Positions 38,063 to 49,630 of a DNA stretch of 64,000 bases are shown here, piece after piece. Origin of the DNA: Xiphias gladius (Eukaryota; Chordata; Actinopteri; Istiophoriformes; Xiphiidae); the NCBI RefSeq assembly GCF_016859285.1, contig NC_053402.1:24508056-24572055 (forward strand). The letters run 5' to 3'. The notes beneath the pieces are model-generated. The model searched no databases. It saw nothing but the letters and a program-made list of their open reading frames with translations, and was not told the DNA's origin. Numbering within the stretch: position 1 is the stretch's first letter; every line of letters begins with the position of its first letter. A program made the position numbers and the translations under genes.

Positions 38063-38125
38063 GAGATAAGATAAGACTCTGTTGGTCCCTGAGGGGTAAA
38101 TTCCCATTTCACAGCAGCGCGGAGA
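38063..38125 (+). repeat. LINE-tail-like 'agataagactctgttggtccc' repeat
   Basis: GAGATAAGATAAGACTCTGTTGGTCCCTGAGGGGTAAATTCCC is a diverged version of a common fish retroelement tail (a similar tail is at 46190-46400). Confidence 0.55.
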
Positions 38126-38589
38126 GACGGGCTGCGAGGCGAGGAAAAGGGATTGAGAACAAGTTGAACCCAATGAATACAGATAAGATCAAAACTACAT
38201 CAGAGACACGACATTCGAAAAATGTCATAACAACATTTACACGATCTCATGCTGCGTGAGTGAACTGTGCGACTATACTGTGTGTGTTAGAGAAATGACG
38301 TGTGAACTAAGTGCAGGCAACGTACAGGCGGTAGGTATGAGTATCAGCAGCATAGACAATAAACAGCCTAATGGATCAAAGTTGTGTTATCATACTGTAT
38401 AATGTGTGTGCAGAGTCGGGTCATGTACACACACCACACCATGATAATACACTGTTCCGACGTACTGTATAAGTAATAGAAATGGAAGGAAGGCCACGAT
38501 GTGGCGTATGATAGAATATATAATAAAGACCATGTCCAGATTAGGACTCTAAAGTGTTGTGTTTTTGCTCCAGTTTCTCTTCTGGTTCG

Positions 38590-41500
38590 ATGCCCATGCA
38601 GAGGAGCCAGTGGGCCTGCGGCTGCTGTACTTTCCTGAACGCAGCCGGTGCCCCCCGCTGCTCCATCTGTGAAGCCCCCCGGCGAAGACCCGACAGCCGA
38701 TGGATGTGGCACGGGACCAGCAGGGAGGACGGCGGCTGGTCCTGCCCGCGCTGCACGCTGGCCAACTCCCGCGACCGCCTGGCCTGCTCTCTCTGCGGCT
38801 ACGCCGGGGTACCGGACCGACCCCGGGACTCGTCCCGGGACCAGCCCCGACCTCAGCGGTCCGGTATCTGCTCTGGTCCCCCGAGGCCGTCGTCGACCGA
38901 GCCGCGCAGGCAGCGAAACAGCTCACCGGCGGAAGATGCAGATCAACGCAGCCTGGCTTGGGATTGTCTGAGGTGCACTCTGCAGAACACCCCTACCTCC
39001 ATGTCCTGCTCTGCTTGCGGGGGACCACGCAAACTGTCTCTCCCCCAGATCCCTGCTGAGGCCTTGCTCATGCCTGAGGTCTGCAATCAAACGGGGACAC
39101 AACTACCAGAACCTGCAGCGAGGGCGCTTTCGCTCTCCATCTCAACCAGAGGAGAGTGTTTACCGGTGGAGGCCTCATATCCCAACACAAACGCCTCAGT
39201 GCTCAGTGTTTCGTCCTCAGGTCACAATAATCCAGTTCCCTGCAGTCGCAGAGAGGTGCCACCTCCAGATGTTTTCCTCAGTCAAGCACATAACGTGAGT
39301 CCCTCTCCTTCAACACTCGCGGTGTCGCACCTGTCTGCCCAACCTGAGCTCCCGCCCGGCAGGCGGCTCAGCGTCCTTAAAGAGGAAAGTTCGCCGTCGT
39401 CACCTGCCTCGGATGCGTCGGTGTCGACTCCGGCCTGCGTGGTCTCCGTTAACAGGACAGAGGAGTGGTCGTGTCCGGCATGCACCCTCATCAACGAGGT
39501 CAAAGCCAAACACTGCCTGGCCTGCCACACCCCTCAGCAGCACGCCGCGCAGCTTAAACCGGCGCTGTCCCCGAAGAGGAAGCAGAGCAAGCCGGTGGAG
39601 GTGCTGCGCCAGAGTGACGAAGGAGAGGCCAAGGAGCTGTGGGAGAACATCGTCCGCTTCTGCAGAGAGGTTCGTCTGCGGCACTGGCCCGGCTCGGTAC
39701 GAGCTGAGATCAGTCAGTCAGTCAGTCCTCCACTCACACTGAGGACTCCGTTAAAGAGATTTTAATGTTAACCAAACCGAAACTGTAAAACTGGAGGAGG
39801 TTGCATCTCAACTCAGCGTCATACAGTTTTCCGTACTTTCCATGCATTATTTTTCCCGTATTGTCATAATGTGTTTTGCATCATTGTCTCTACATTGCAC
39901 TTGAGGTACGGTCGGTTTTTCTGATGTGATTCTGTCGACTCTTCAACCCTTTATTTCAGAACGCAGTGACATTTGTGGACGACAGTTTCCCCCCTAGTCC
40001 AAAGTCTCTGGGTTTCCCGGTGGACGACAACGTCCAACATCGGGTCAGAAAGTGGCTTCGTCCCCAAGAAATCAACTGCAGCAACTTCCGAGAGCGCGCG
40101 GTAAAGTGGTCTGTGTTCCGCACGCCTCGCCCATCTGACATCCTGCAGGGACTTCTGGGTAACTGCTGGTGAGGAAAAACGAAAGCGTACGACATTAAAA
40201 TAAGAAACAAAAAACATGTCACCTGTCAGATGCTATTTTATGGCCTGTAACTCTCTACAAACCATTTTAGATCTATTTGGAAAAAAAAAAAAAGGTGATA
40301 ATTACTTAATTTATGTAGCATTTCCAAAAACAACCTACACGGTTTTTTATAAAAACACAAAACCCAAACATAACAGAAAAATAACAAAACACAGAGTGAA
40401 AACATAAACACAGTGAAACAGTCCTAAAATAAGAGAGCTTCAAATGAGGGAACAGAGCTGGCCTGCCTGACCCCCTCCGGCAGGTCCTCTCAGACTCCAG
40501 GGGTCCTGACTCTAAAGGCTTTGGTCTCCTCTGCTTATTAGCCAGACCGCTACCGGAGGATCTCGGCCTGCATCCGGGCTCATAAGGGGTTGGCATGTCA
40601 GAGATATAATCATGGACCAACCCCATACATGCCGTAAAAGTAATCATTCAAATTCTAAAATCCATTTCTATAACGTACGGGTAACCAGTGAAGGGATGCT
40701 AAAACTGGCATTATTTGGACTCTTTCGCTGGATTCTGTGAGTAGTCCTGCTGCAGCGTCCTGGACTGAGACCAGAATGTACTGACTGAGACAGAAATACA
40801 GCGAGTTACAGTAATCTATCTGGGACGTGATGAAAGCCTGGATGACAGTTTCCATGTTCTTTACTGATTTTAAAAAAAAAAAAAAAAAAAAGAAAGAAAG
40901 ATCTAATTTTTGCAACATTGCAAAGGCCCAGGAGGCGAGATTGAACAACAGAAGCCCCCTTATGGTGAGAGTGTTTGCTTATGAAAGATAATACTGAGGT
41001 TTAATGCAGGAGGATGGAGAACCTAAGTGGGGGGAAATGTGATCACTGGAGGAGTCCGGAGCTCTGATAGAAGCGTACGATTTATCTGAGTTCAACTGAA
41101 GAAAGTTTTGTGAAAGCCACTTTTTGTGTATGTTTGTGTAAGACAGGATTCTACGAAGGACAATTTTGTTGTGTTAAAAAGAGAAATAGATCTGTGCGTC
41201 ATCTGCATATAAATTTAAATTGATATGGTGCTTTTGAAAGGTGTGACCTAGCGGTAGCATATAAATGGAGAATAAAAATGGGCCAAGGACCGAGCCCTGA
41301 GGCACTCCATAAGTGAACTGGGCGGTGGAGGATTTCTGGAAAGAAAATATCGATGGATCAGTCAAAAGCGTTTTATTTTTTTTGATTGTTCACACAAGGT
41401 GAGATCAAATGTTTCATGAGGCCCAGCGTTTGTGAAGGTGACGATATGAAGCCATTGTCTTAAAATAATTTCTCATAGGAATAAAAATCAGACATTTCTG

Positions 41501-44500
41501 AAAAAAATTGAACTAACACCGCAGCTATAGTGCTGTCAAAAGGATTATGATGGGGAGCACTGAGATTACTCTTAAAATTACATTCTGATGGCAATTTATT
41601 CTGCCCACTTTAAGACTTTACTCATAGAGGTTGAAGGGTCACTCCAAAGTATGCTTTTAACCTCCGCAAAGATCCAGTGCCGTATGTCTGCTCTACTGAA
41701 TGTTTTGGAGAACAGGTTCCTCAGTGCCTTGGCCGTTCTGGCTGAACGCCCCGAGCTGGTGGAGAAAGTGATGGTGACCCGCTCGCTGTGCGCCGAGGGA
41801 GCCTATCAGGTGCGTCTCTGCAAGGACGGCCAATGGACCACGGTGTTGGTGGACGACATGCTGCCGTGCGACGAGAACGGCCACCTCCTCTTCTCTCAGG
41901 TAAAACATCGACCTTATCCAAACCAGGGGTTCCCAAACCTTTTTCAACCAAGGCACCCGTTCGTAGCAATTTTTTTTTTTTTTTTTTTTCCTATTACCTG
42001 TCCTAGTCGCTTGAAGTGTTTGTTAACTTTCTTTGCTACAGAGCGGTGTTTTGTCTCAAGATGTCTCTTCAGGTATGGGGCAGCTAGCTTTCCTTCTCCA
42101 CAAAAAGTCCTAACCGAAGTTAGTTATTAGCTGTGGGACAGGAGGTAATTACAGAAACCACACTTTCTCTTGATCCTTTTTTGCTCATTTTCGCTCTCCA
42201 GGCCCAGCGGAAACAGCTGTGGGTGGCTCTGATAGAAAAAGCTCTGGCCAAGCTCCACGGATCCTACTTTGCTCTGCAGGCGGGCCGTGCTATCGAGGGC
42301 CTGTCCACGCTGACCGGGGCCCCCTGCGAGTCGCTGGCCCTCCAGGTCAGTGCCACCAACCCCAAGGAAGAACCCATCGACACAGACCTCATCTGGGCCA
42401 AATTGCTGAGCTCCAAAGAAGCAGGGTAAACGTTAGGAAGAGTCTCTGAAAAGACTGAAACAACCTGAGGGGAGGGGGTTTGTTAGACATGCCTGTTCAT
42501 ATTATTATATCAATCCTAACTCTCTTTGTGCTGCTAGTTTCCTGATGGGGGCATCTTGTGGAGGAGGCAACATGAAGGTGGATGACGCAGAGTACGAGTC
42601 CCTGGGTTTACGTCCACGACACGCCTACTCTGTCCTCGATGTGCGGGACGTAGACACTCACAGGTGAGGACTCAAGTCTCTCTTTGCTGAACAAGAGTCA
42701 CATTGATTAATTTTTTCCCCCTTAAAAAACATGCAGAGGTGGTGAGGTACTTTTTTCAGCCCTGAGTTGTGTCTGCGGGTCTTAGGTTCAGTCTCTAAGG
42801 GCGCCGGCCTCAAAAAGCCTGTACAGGACTCACTGTCCCACTCGCGGCCGCTTATTAAACTGATGGCTTTGGGTGCACAGATTTAACTTTATCAGCTCCT
42901 CTCTTCTCTTATCTGAACGCTGGTGGCTGGACAACGATCTGAGAGATTCCAGTAAGAAAACTGACCGGAACTATAAAAGTGAGGGGGACAAAAACAGGAT
43001 TGAGGAGTGAGGAGGACATGTCCCCCTTCTCCCCAGTGGAAACTGCACCCTTCGGTGCAGTGATCAGATGTTTTTCTCCAGATTACAGATTCTGAATCTC
43101 AGGGTATCTGCCGGTGCCAAGTGCCAGTCAGATACCTGGACTCCGCTTTTCCCAGGTTTAGAATCTGTGAAATGCTTCCTGACAGCGTGGAACTAACTCG
43201 GTCTCTTGCAGGTTAACACACAACCCTCCCATAGCCTCTAACGTCCGCCTGCCGTTTCAGGTTACTGCAGCTGAGGAACCCCTGGGGTCGGTTCTCCTGG
43301 ACCGGACCCTGGGCCGACAACTGGCCCCACTGGCCTCCACACGTGAAGAGGGAGCTCTGCGCCCAGCGAGCCGAGGATGGCCTGTTCTGGATGGACTTCT
43401 GGGATTTCATCAGGTAGATAAGGAGCAACTCATTAGTTAGTCGATTGGTCGATTGATTAGGAATTCTCCGTAATACATCAGTGAGGAGTAACAAACTCCA
43501 ACTAGCTTTCTGTTTATTCCTCATTCCCGCTGCAAACACAGAGTCTGTCTCAGGAAGCTCAACCGGGAAACAGAAGCTGAGGTGGAAAACTTAACGAAGT
43601 TCAAATGTTGAATTTTAAACCTTTTCTGTTGCATCTTCACCAGATAAACGCACAGTTTAAGCTCTGTGTGGCAATGTGATTGTGTGATACATTCAGGTTT
43701 CAGAAAATGTGCCGTATGTGCGCCTCAGCTGCGCGTTCGTGCGTTCACACATGTCTGTGAGTGTGCGTCTGACCCCGGCAGGTACTTTGACTCAGTGGAT
43801 ATCTGTAAGATTCATTCAGACTGGCAGGAGCTTCGGGTCCCGGGTGTTTTCCCCCGGGGAGCCGACGTTCCGGTGACGGTGGTGTCCGTCACAGTGCTGG
43901 AGAGAACGGCTGTGGAACTGGCTTTATTCCAGCAGGGCAGCAGGTAGGACGACATCCACACTCAGACCTGATGTATCAGTGTTAAGGGGTATTTATCTGT
44001 ACGATACGGTCTACAACGAAACCGAGGACACCCCTGGCCAGTATCGCTAAAGTTTAGCAAAGTTTTATTTGTTTTTAGCCAAAAGCCCAAGAAGATGAAT
44101 CCAATTCATTCGAAAAACAGAAATGTTTGACTGATTCAACTATAATGAAAGCTCCATATTAAAGAACCAGCTGCAACAAAAGTCAGTTCACCCTTCGTTG
44201 GCGACGATCCGTTTATTATCCTTTTATTTTGTTAATATTTTATATGTCAGCCTTTATTTTAGATGGTTTTCTCCTTGGACGTGGTCGACTTCCTGTAACT
44301 CCAGTTTCCACAGATGATCCTTGTGCCACGTCCGGAGCACTTACCCTGTTTTCTGTGCGAGGTTGTGTAGATAGTGAATTGCTGTGGCGTCATATTTCAA
44401 GGACACGCGCCTGCTGTTATTGGTAGCACGGCTCTTCCTGTACCTCCTCAACACTGCTGCAGCCGTGTTTTGGCTCATGATCAGTCGCCCGCTGATGCTC

Positions 44501-46630
44501 CTGCACCGCCTCCCATCTGTGAAGTGTCACGACCCGAATGAGTTGAAACGGTTGCAGACTAAAACTACACATCCCAACCTTTTCTCCTGTGTGTCCTCAG
44601 GCGATGGGACACAGCTGAGAGCCACCTGCTGGATCTGTGTGTGTTGGTGTTTCGGGTCGCCTACGACAGCTCCGGGACTCTGGCGTTGGGTCGTCTGGTG
44701 GCTCACAGCCGTCGCTCGGTGAGGAGGTTTGTGGGCTGCGACGTCATGCTGGAGCCGGGCGAATACGCTGTGCTCTGCTGCGCCTTTAACCACTGGCACA
44801 GCACCGCCACAGAGGGGACAAGTAAGCGACAAGCAGCTCTAACTTCAGGCTGATTTTCAAGAGTGGGGCTGGTTTTGGTGAATTTTTCTCAAATACAAGC
44901 CTCTCTCTCTGCCACCTGCACTCACAGTCACATCAATCAATCGAGATTTTCAAAAGGAGGAAAAATGAAGCTGTAAATAACGCACATCTTTCCGGTTTAT
45001 TAGGTACACCTAGTTAAAACTAGGTCACTCTAATCCAGCTGTCGTGCAATAAATCCTGCCAACTTTATATCAGTGAGACTCAGACCCCAAAATATAACAA
45101 CGAGGAACTGCAAAAGAAAGACGGGGAGAGAGAGCAAGAAGACAAAGTGCCCGGTTTAGCTATGAAAGTGATTGTCCATTTAAAAAATTCAGCACGGGAT
45201 GATGGACTGCTGTAACTTTATATTATCGTCGGTTGAGCCTTGAACCCCATTAACTCCAGCGACCCGTAGACGGCGAAGCTGATGCCTCGCGCTCTGTATC
45301 AAAAAACAGGATGTACTGTCTGTGAAAAATGCATTTCCCAAAACCCACACCAGCAGTGTGTCATCCTTAATCCTACATTATCAGCGCCAGCGTCATATTG
45401 CACCTGCCTGCTCTTCACTCGCTCTGTACTGAAGTCACCTCAAACTTTTACTCTCAAGCTTGTAGGCAAAGCAAACTAAGAAAGTGGGAATAAAAGTGAA
45501 TCATTATTTCTTTTATCTTTCACTTTTATCCGTCGGGTAAACACAGGCCCAGAGCGAAAAGCGATTAGCAGTCCACCATTTCAACCCGCCAGTGGCCGCT
45601 GTTGTGTGTTTTCAGTGAGCTGTGGCAGACCAGAGGCGCCTGGATACACGCTGGCCGTCTACAGCTCCAGACTTGTGATGGTGGAGCAGGTGACAGCCTC
45701 CAACACCACCGTCGCCGACGCCATCGTCCAACTGACCGAAACCAAGGGAGAGAGACATGAGGTAATGAGACTTCATCGTGTGACCGAGTCGCGCTTAGGC
45801 GAGTGACCGTGCTCAGGTTGTGGTCATCGGATCGCCGGGAAATCCATGTTATATCCGTATAATCACCAACAAATGGAATTTACCACTGCATCTGTTGTTG
45901 GAGGGCGAAATCCTGCCGTTGAAATTGTTCCTGAATGCATCAGAAAAGGCCCTTCGTCTGGGTTGCCCTCTGCCTGCATCAGTTCAGTCACTTCACTAAA
46001 ATTTTATTCTAATTAAATTTTCGTTTGATTGAAAATCTGCTATTTGAAGTAATGTTTCACCGGTAAATTAAATAATAATCCATAAAAACCGCACTCAGAT
46101 ATCAGCACCTCTGACCCAGTTACCAGTTTCCCTGGCGATTTATTTATTTATTTTAACACATTTTCTTTGTGGGGCCTTTTAACTCAGTTCGGTTCGGTTC
46201 AGATCTTTATTGTCCCACAAAGGAAAAATCATTTTTACAGCAAAGCGGCATAAAAACACAAAAACATGAAACACAAATGCAATAAAAATACATTAAGACA
46301 TCTGAAGACATTAAAAGTGCATGAATGGCCCTTCGGTATCTTGAGTCCTGTGACTTGTTAGTGTTGTATGTCCCAGTTCTACAGAAGCTTTGTTAATTTA
46401 TCCAGTCTCGGGGTAAAAAAAGTTGTTTTCTCATGGTAACACTATAATTACGTTGAGAAAGCAAAAGGAAGCTTTGTTGAGATAAAAGACAAATTTTCTA
46501 TTCATCTCGAGAAAAATTCCTTTTTGTTTGGGATGAAATAAATTCTAAATATTATTACAACCAAACTTTGGTCAAACCAACAGCACCAGCATAAGCTCAA
46601 CATAAACTCTCACAGGTGAGCACTAACCTG

Positions 46631-46681
<51 letters not shown>

Positions 46682-49630
46682 AGGGTCGGGAGGGGATGAC
46701 CTGTTACTACCTGACCCACGGCTGGGCGGGGCTCATCGTCATGGTGGAAAACCGACACCCAAGGCACCACCTGCACGTGTCCTGCGACTGCAGCGACAGC
46801 TTCAACGTGGTGTCGACCCGCGGCAGCCTCAAAACCATCGACAGCATCCCTCCTCTGCACAGGTTCGCCACGACACAACCGGGGCCGAAACCCGACGGTC
46901 GAGTCGCAGAAAATCACTGAGGACGAATGATTTGCTTAAGAGGACCCAAAAAAAAAAAAAAAATCGAATTTTTGCCTGTTAAAGTGCTGGTTATATCATT
47001 AGAAACATGAAACTAGGGCTGTTGCAATGGTTTCCGTGAAAAACGGAGGAAAAATGCCTTGAAAACGGGTTTGTGATGAAACAAACTAAGAAGGAGTTAA
47101 GTCATCAAATGCGAGAAAGTGAGAAAATTTGTCACGTTAAACATCTGCACAAATAAAGCCACTCAGTGGTGTGAAAAGCACACAGTGCATTTGATCTGCG
47201 GCTCCTCCGGATGGCAGCGTTTCAAGCTTGTTATTCACTTTCACACCGGACGGGCCTGATGGAGGGGAACCCGGTTGAGGGTACCGCTCACCGAGCAAAC
47301 GGGGCTACACTCGCTGAACGTGGGTTTAAACGAGTGATGGACTCTGAGGCGGGACGCCCCTGTTCGTTTGGCTTTCTAGCAGGTTCATACTACGAAGCAC
47401 CACGTCGGAAACATCAGAGGTTTCAGGAAGGTCTAGGAGGAGTTTACAGTCCTGTACTTAAGAACATGAACGCAGCGTCCGGAGCACACGTTACAGTCCG
47501 GAGTGGCTGTCGATCCGAGCCCGTGTTGTGCTCTTCACGCCACTGATTGACTGTATTTGTGCACATGTTTAGTCCTCAGTGGTAAATTTACTCTCACTGT
47601 TTTGCATTCGAGGGCTCGCCCCCGTTGTTTTCTTCGGGTTTGCTAATGGTTCTTTCAGACAATGAAACAAGACTTGAAGACGTCAGTTTGGGCTCGAGTC
47701 ACGTGGGACATACATTTGTCATTATTTTGGATTTAAAAAATGTTTAATCAGGACATGACTCATGATAATCATTGATGGGGGTAAGGGGTAGTTGCAGCCC
47801 CTAACGTTGGATCATAAATAAAGCAAAGATTTAGTCGTTATTTTGAACAAGCGGCTTCAGAAAGTATTCAGACCGCTTCACTTTTTTCTCACTTTGCTCT
47901 GCTTTAGATTATTTGCCCGTCAATTCACTCTCAATAAACCTGAATGACAAACTCAAAACATGTTTTTAGAATTTTCTCCCGATTTATTAAAAAATCCAAA
48001 CTGAAATCTCTCATTTACAAACTTATTCGGACCCTTTGCCGTGGCTCCAAACTCTGGTCAGGTGGATCCTGTTTGCTTTAACTATCCTTGAGATGAGTCT
48101 CGAGCATGTTTGGAGTCCACCTGTGGGAAACTGAATTGAGTGGACGGAGTTTAGAAAGGCTCGCACCTGTGTGTCTATAAGGTCCCGCAATTCACTCTGC
48201 ATGTCAGGACAAAAACCAAGTCATAAAGTCCAGGGAAGTCACTGTAGACCTCCACAATAAAGCTGTGGCGAGGCCCAGATCAGGGCGAGGGTTTAAACCC
48301 ATTTCTAAAGCCTTGATTGTTCCCAGGAGCACAGCGGCCTCAATAACTGTGAAATGGGAGAAGTCTGGAACCACCATGACTGTTCCTGGAGTTTCCAAAA
48401 TGAGTAACCAGCCAAGAGGGGCCACGGTCAGGGAGGTGACCTAGAACCCAACGGTCCCTCTAACAGAGCTTCAGACGTCCTCTGCAGAGATGGGAGAACC
48501 TGCCGGACGGACGGCCGTCTCAGCAGCCCTCCATCAGTCAGGCCTTTAGGTTAGAGCAGCTAGATCGAAGCTACTTTGAGTAAAAGGCAGATGACAGTTC
48601 ACTTGGAGTTTTTCAAACACTTAAAGGACTCCGAGAACCTGAGAAAAAGATTCTCTGGCCTGATGAGACAAAACCTGAGGCCTTTGGGCAAAACTCCAGA
48701 CACTATGTCTGGTGAACACCAGGCCAGGTCCTTGAAGAAAACCTGCTCCAGAGTGCAGGCCACCTGAGACTTGGCTGCCGGTTCACCTTTCAGCACGTCA
48801 ATGACCTGAGGCACACAGCCGAGACAACGCTGGACCGGCTTCAGGACTAGTGTCTGACTGTCCTTGAGTGGCCCTGCCACAGCCCAGACTGGAACCCCAC
48901 TGAACATCCGTGGAGAGACCTGAAGTTGGCAGTTCACAGACGCTTCCCATCCAGGCTGACGGAGGCTGAGAGGATCTGCCAGGAAGAACGAGATAAGCTG
49001 CACAAATCCAGGTCTGCAAAGCTTGTAGAGACTCACCCGAGAAGACTGGAAGCTGTAACTGATGCTAAAGGGGCATAATACTTTGAATACTTTGTAAATG
49101 ATGGGATTTCAGTTTCTGATTTTTAATACATTTGCAAAATAAAAACATGTTTTCACTTTGAGTGATGAGCAAAGATGGTCATTTTCTCAAAGGGCCGCTT
49201 CCTGTGTCAGTGTACGGTCATGTCACAGCCAAGGCAGCTGTCGGCTTTTTCCTGCTGTCAACAAATCTCATACAAAGACCAAAGATGAGGTTTGATGACT
49301 TTAAGAAAAATGTAGAACATCCCCAGACTTTAAAGTGATTTAAAAACAAACAAAAAAAAAAACCCCAGCAGAAACAATCATCCAGCAGTGGGCTCCATGT
49401 TGTGCTCTGACAGATGTGGGTGTAAAGGAGACTTCATGTCTTTCGTTCTCAGACAGGTGCTGGTGGTTTTGTCTCAGCTGGAGGGGAACGCCGGGTTCTC
49501 CATCACACACAGACTCGCTCATCGTAAGGCCGTCCAGGCTTCTCTGGGGAACTGGAGTCCCTCAAAGGCGACGCACAGTCCTGCTCTGAGTCCAGAGACC
49601 GCGGGTCTGCACCAGCCTCGGCCCCTCTGA
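38590..49630 (+). CDS. capn15: Calpain-15 (small optic lobes homologue), 11 coding exons
   Basis: Calcium-dependent-type cysteine protease with N-terminal RanBP2-type zinc fingers. Exons: 38590-39669, 39960-40168, 41716-41899, 42202-42425, 42538-42663, 43261-43413, 43782-43943, 44601-44821, 45616-45761, 46684-46862, 49453-49630. All GT-AG, in frame, 2862 nt (953 aa; human about 1086). Four W-x-C-x2-C...C-x2-C fingers: Cys10/13/24/27, 52/55/66/69, 126/129/140/143 and 295/298/309/312. Triad intact: Cys429 (GLLGNCWFLSAL, split across exons 2 and 3), His594 ([12 protein letters not shown]) and Asn614 (LRNPWGRF). The C-terminal SOL-homology region ends in the family tail ...AGLHQPRPL. Start chosen at the ATG just before the first finger; a second ATG lies two codons on and upstream sequence looks like an intron or UTR. 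The human protein has five fingers, so one appears missing. Confidence 0.95.
40265..41570 (-). mobile_element. L2/CR1-type LINE, 5'-truncated and broken, antisense in capn15 intron 2
   Basis: On the minus strand, 41365-41174 encodes [20 protein letters not shown] and [10 protein letters not shown], boxes of a non-LTR reverse transcriptase. 40948-40655 encodes [16 protein letters not shown]...DAAAGLLT and [13 protein letters not shown], the conserved C-terminal region. 40647-40400 encodes [12 protein letters not shown] and further LINE tail text after frame changes. Poly-A/T interruptions (40870-40890) and frameshifts make it inactive. Same family as 62690-63060. Confidence 0.9.
41970..41990 (+). 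repeat. Poly-T tract
   Basis: About 20 T after a 'ggggttcccaaacc' repeat fragment (41928-41965), in capn15 intron 3. Confidence 0.8.
44994..45110 (+). repeat. Terminus of a 'ttattaggtacacctagttaaaact' element
   Basis: TTATTAGGTACACCTAGTTAAAACTAGGTCACTCTAATCCAGCTGTCGTGCAATAAATCCTGCC matches a recurrent fish DNA-element end. The opposite end is not seen. In capn15 intron 8. Confidence 0.6.
46190..46400 (+). repeat. LINE-tail-like repeat
   Basis: TTCGGTTCGGTTCAGATCTTTATTGTCCCACAAAGGAAAAATC followed by an A-rich (ACAAAAAC) stretch, typical of the 3' end (antisense) of fish retroelements. In capn15 intron 9. Confidence 0.55.
46632..46680 (+). repeat. (TG)24 directly abutting the capn15 exon 10 acceptor
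   Basis: Uninterrupted TG run ending at CAG (46681-46683), with exon 10 starting at 46684. No pyrimidine tract intervenes, so the repeat itself occupies the place of the tract. Confidence 0.97.
47848..49165 (+). mobile_element. Tc1-like transposon, internally deleted, in capn15 intron 10
   Basis: Left end GGCTTCAGAAAGTATTCAGACCGCTTCAC is the typical Tc1 terminus of this fish family. The interior preserves transposase-coding text with many stops and frameshifts: AAAGTCCAGGGAAGTCACTG, AGGGAGGTGACCTAGAACCC, ATTCTCTGGCCTGATGAGAC and GAGTGGCCCTGCCACAGCCCAGACTGGAACCCC (the [D/N]PxEH-proximal region). The right end includes GCATAATACTTTGAATACTTTGTAAATGATG. About 200-300 bp of the middle of the gene is missing after 48720. 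Inactive. Confidence 0.9.

Noticed and set aside
49131..49140. AATAAA inside the Tc1 relic as a capn15 polyadenylation site
   Set aside because: It lies upstream of the last coding exon (49453-49630), in intron 10; use would truncate the protein and there is no sign it is normal.
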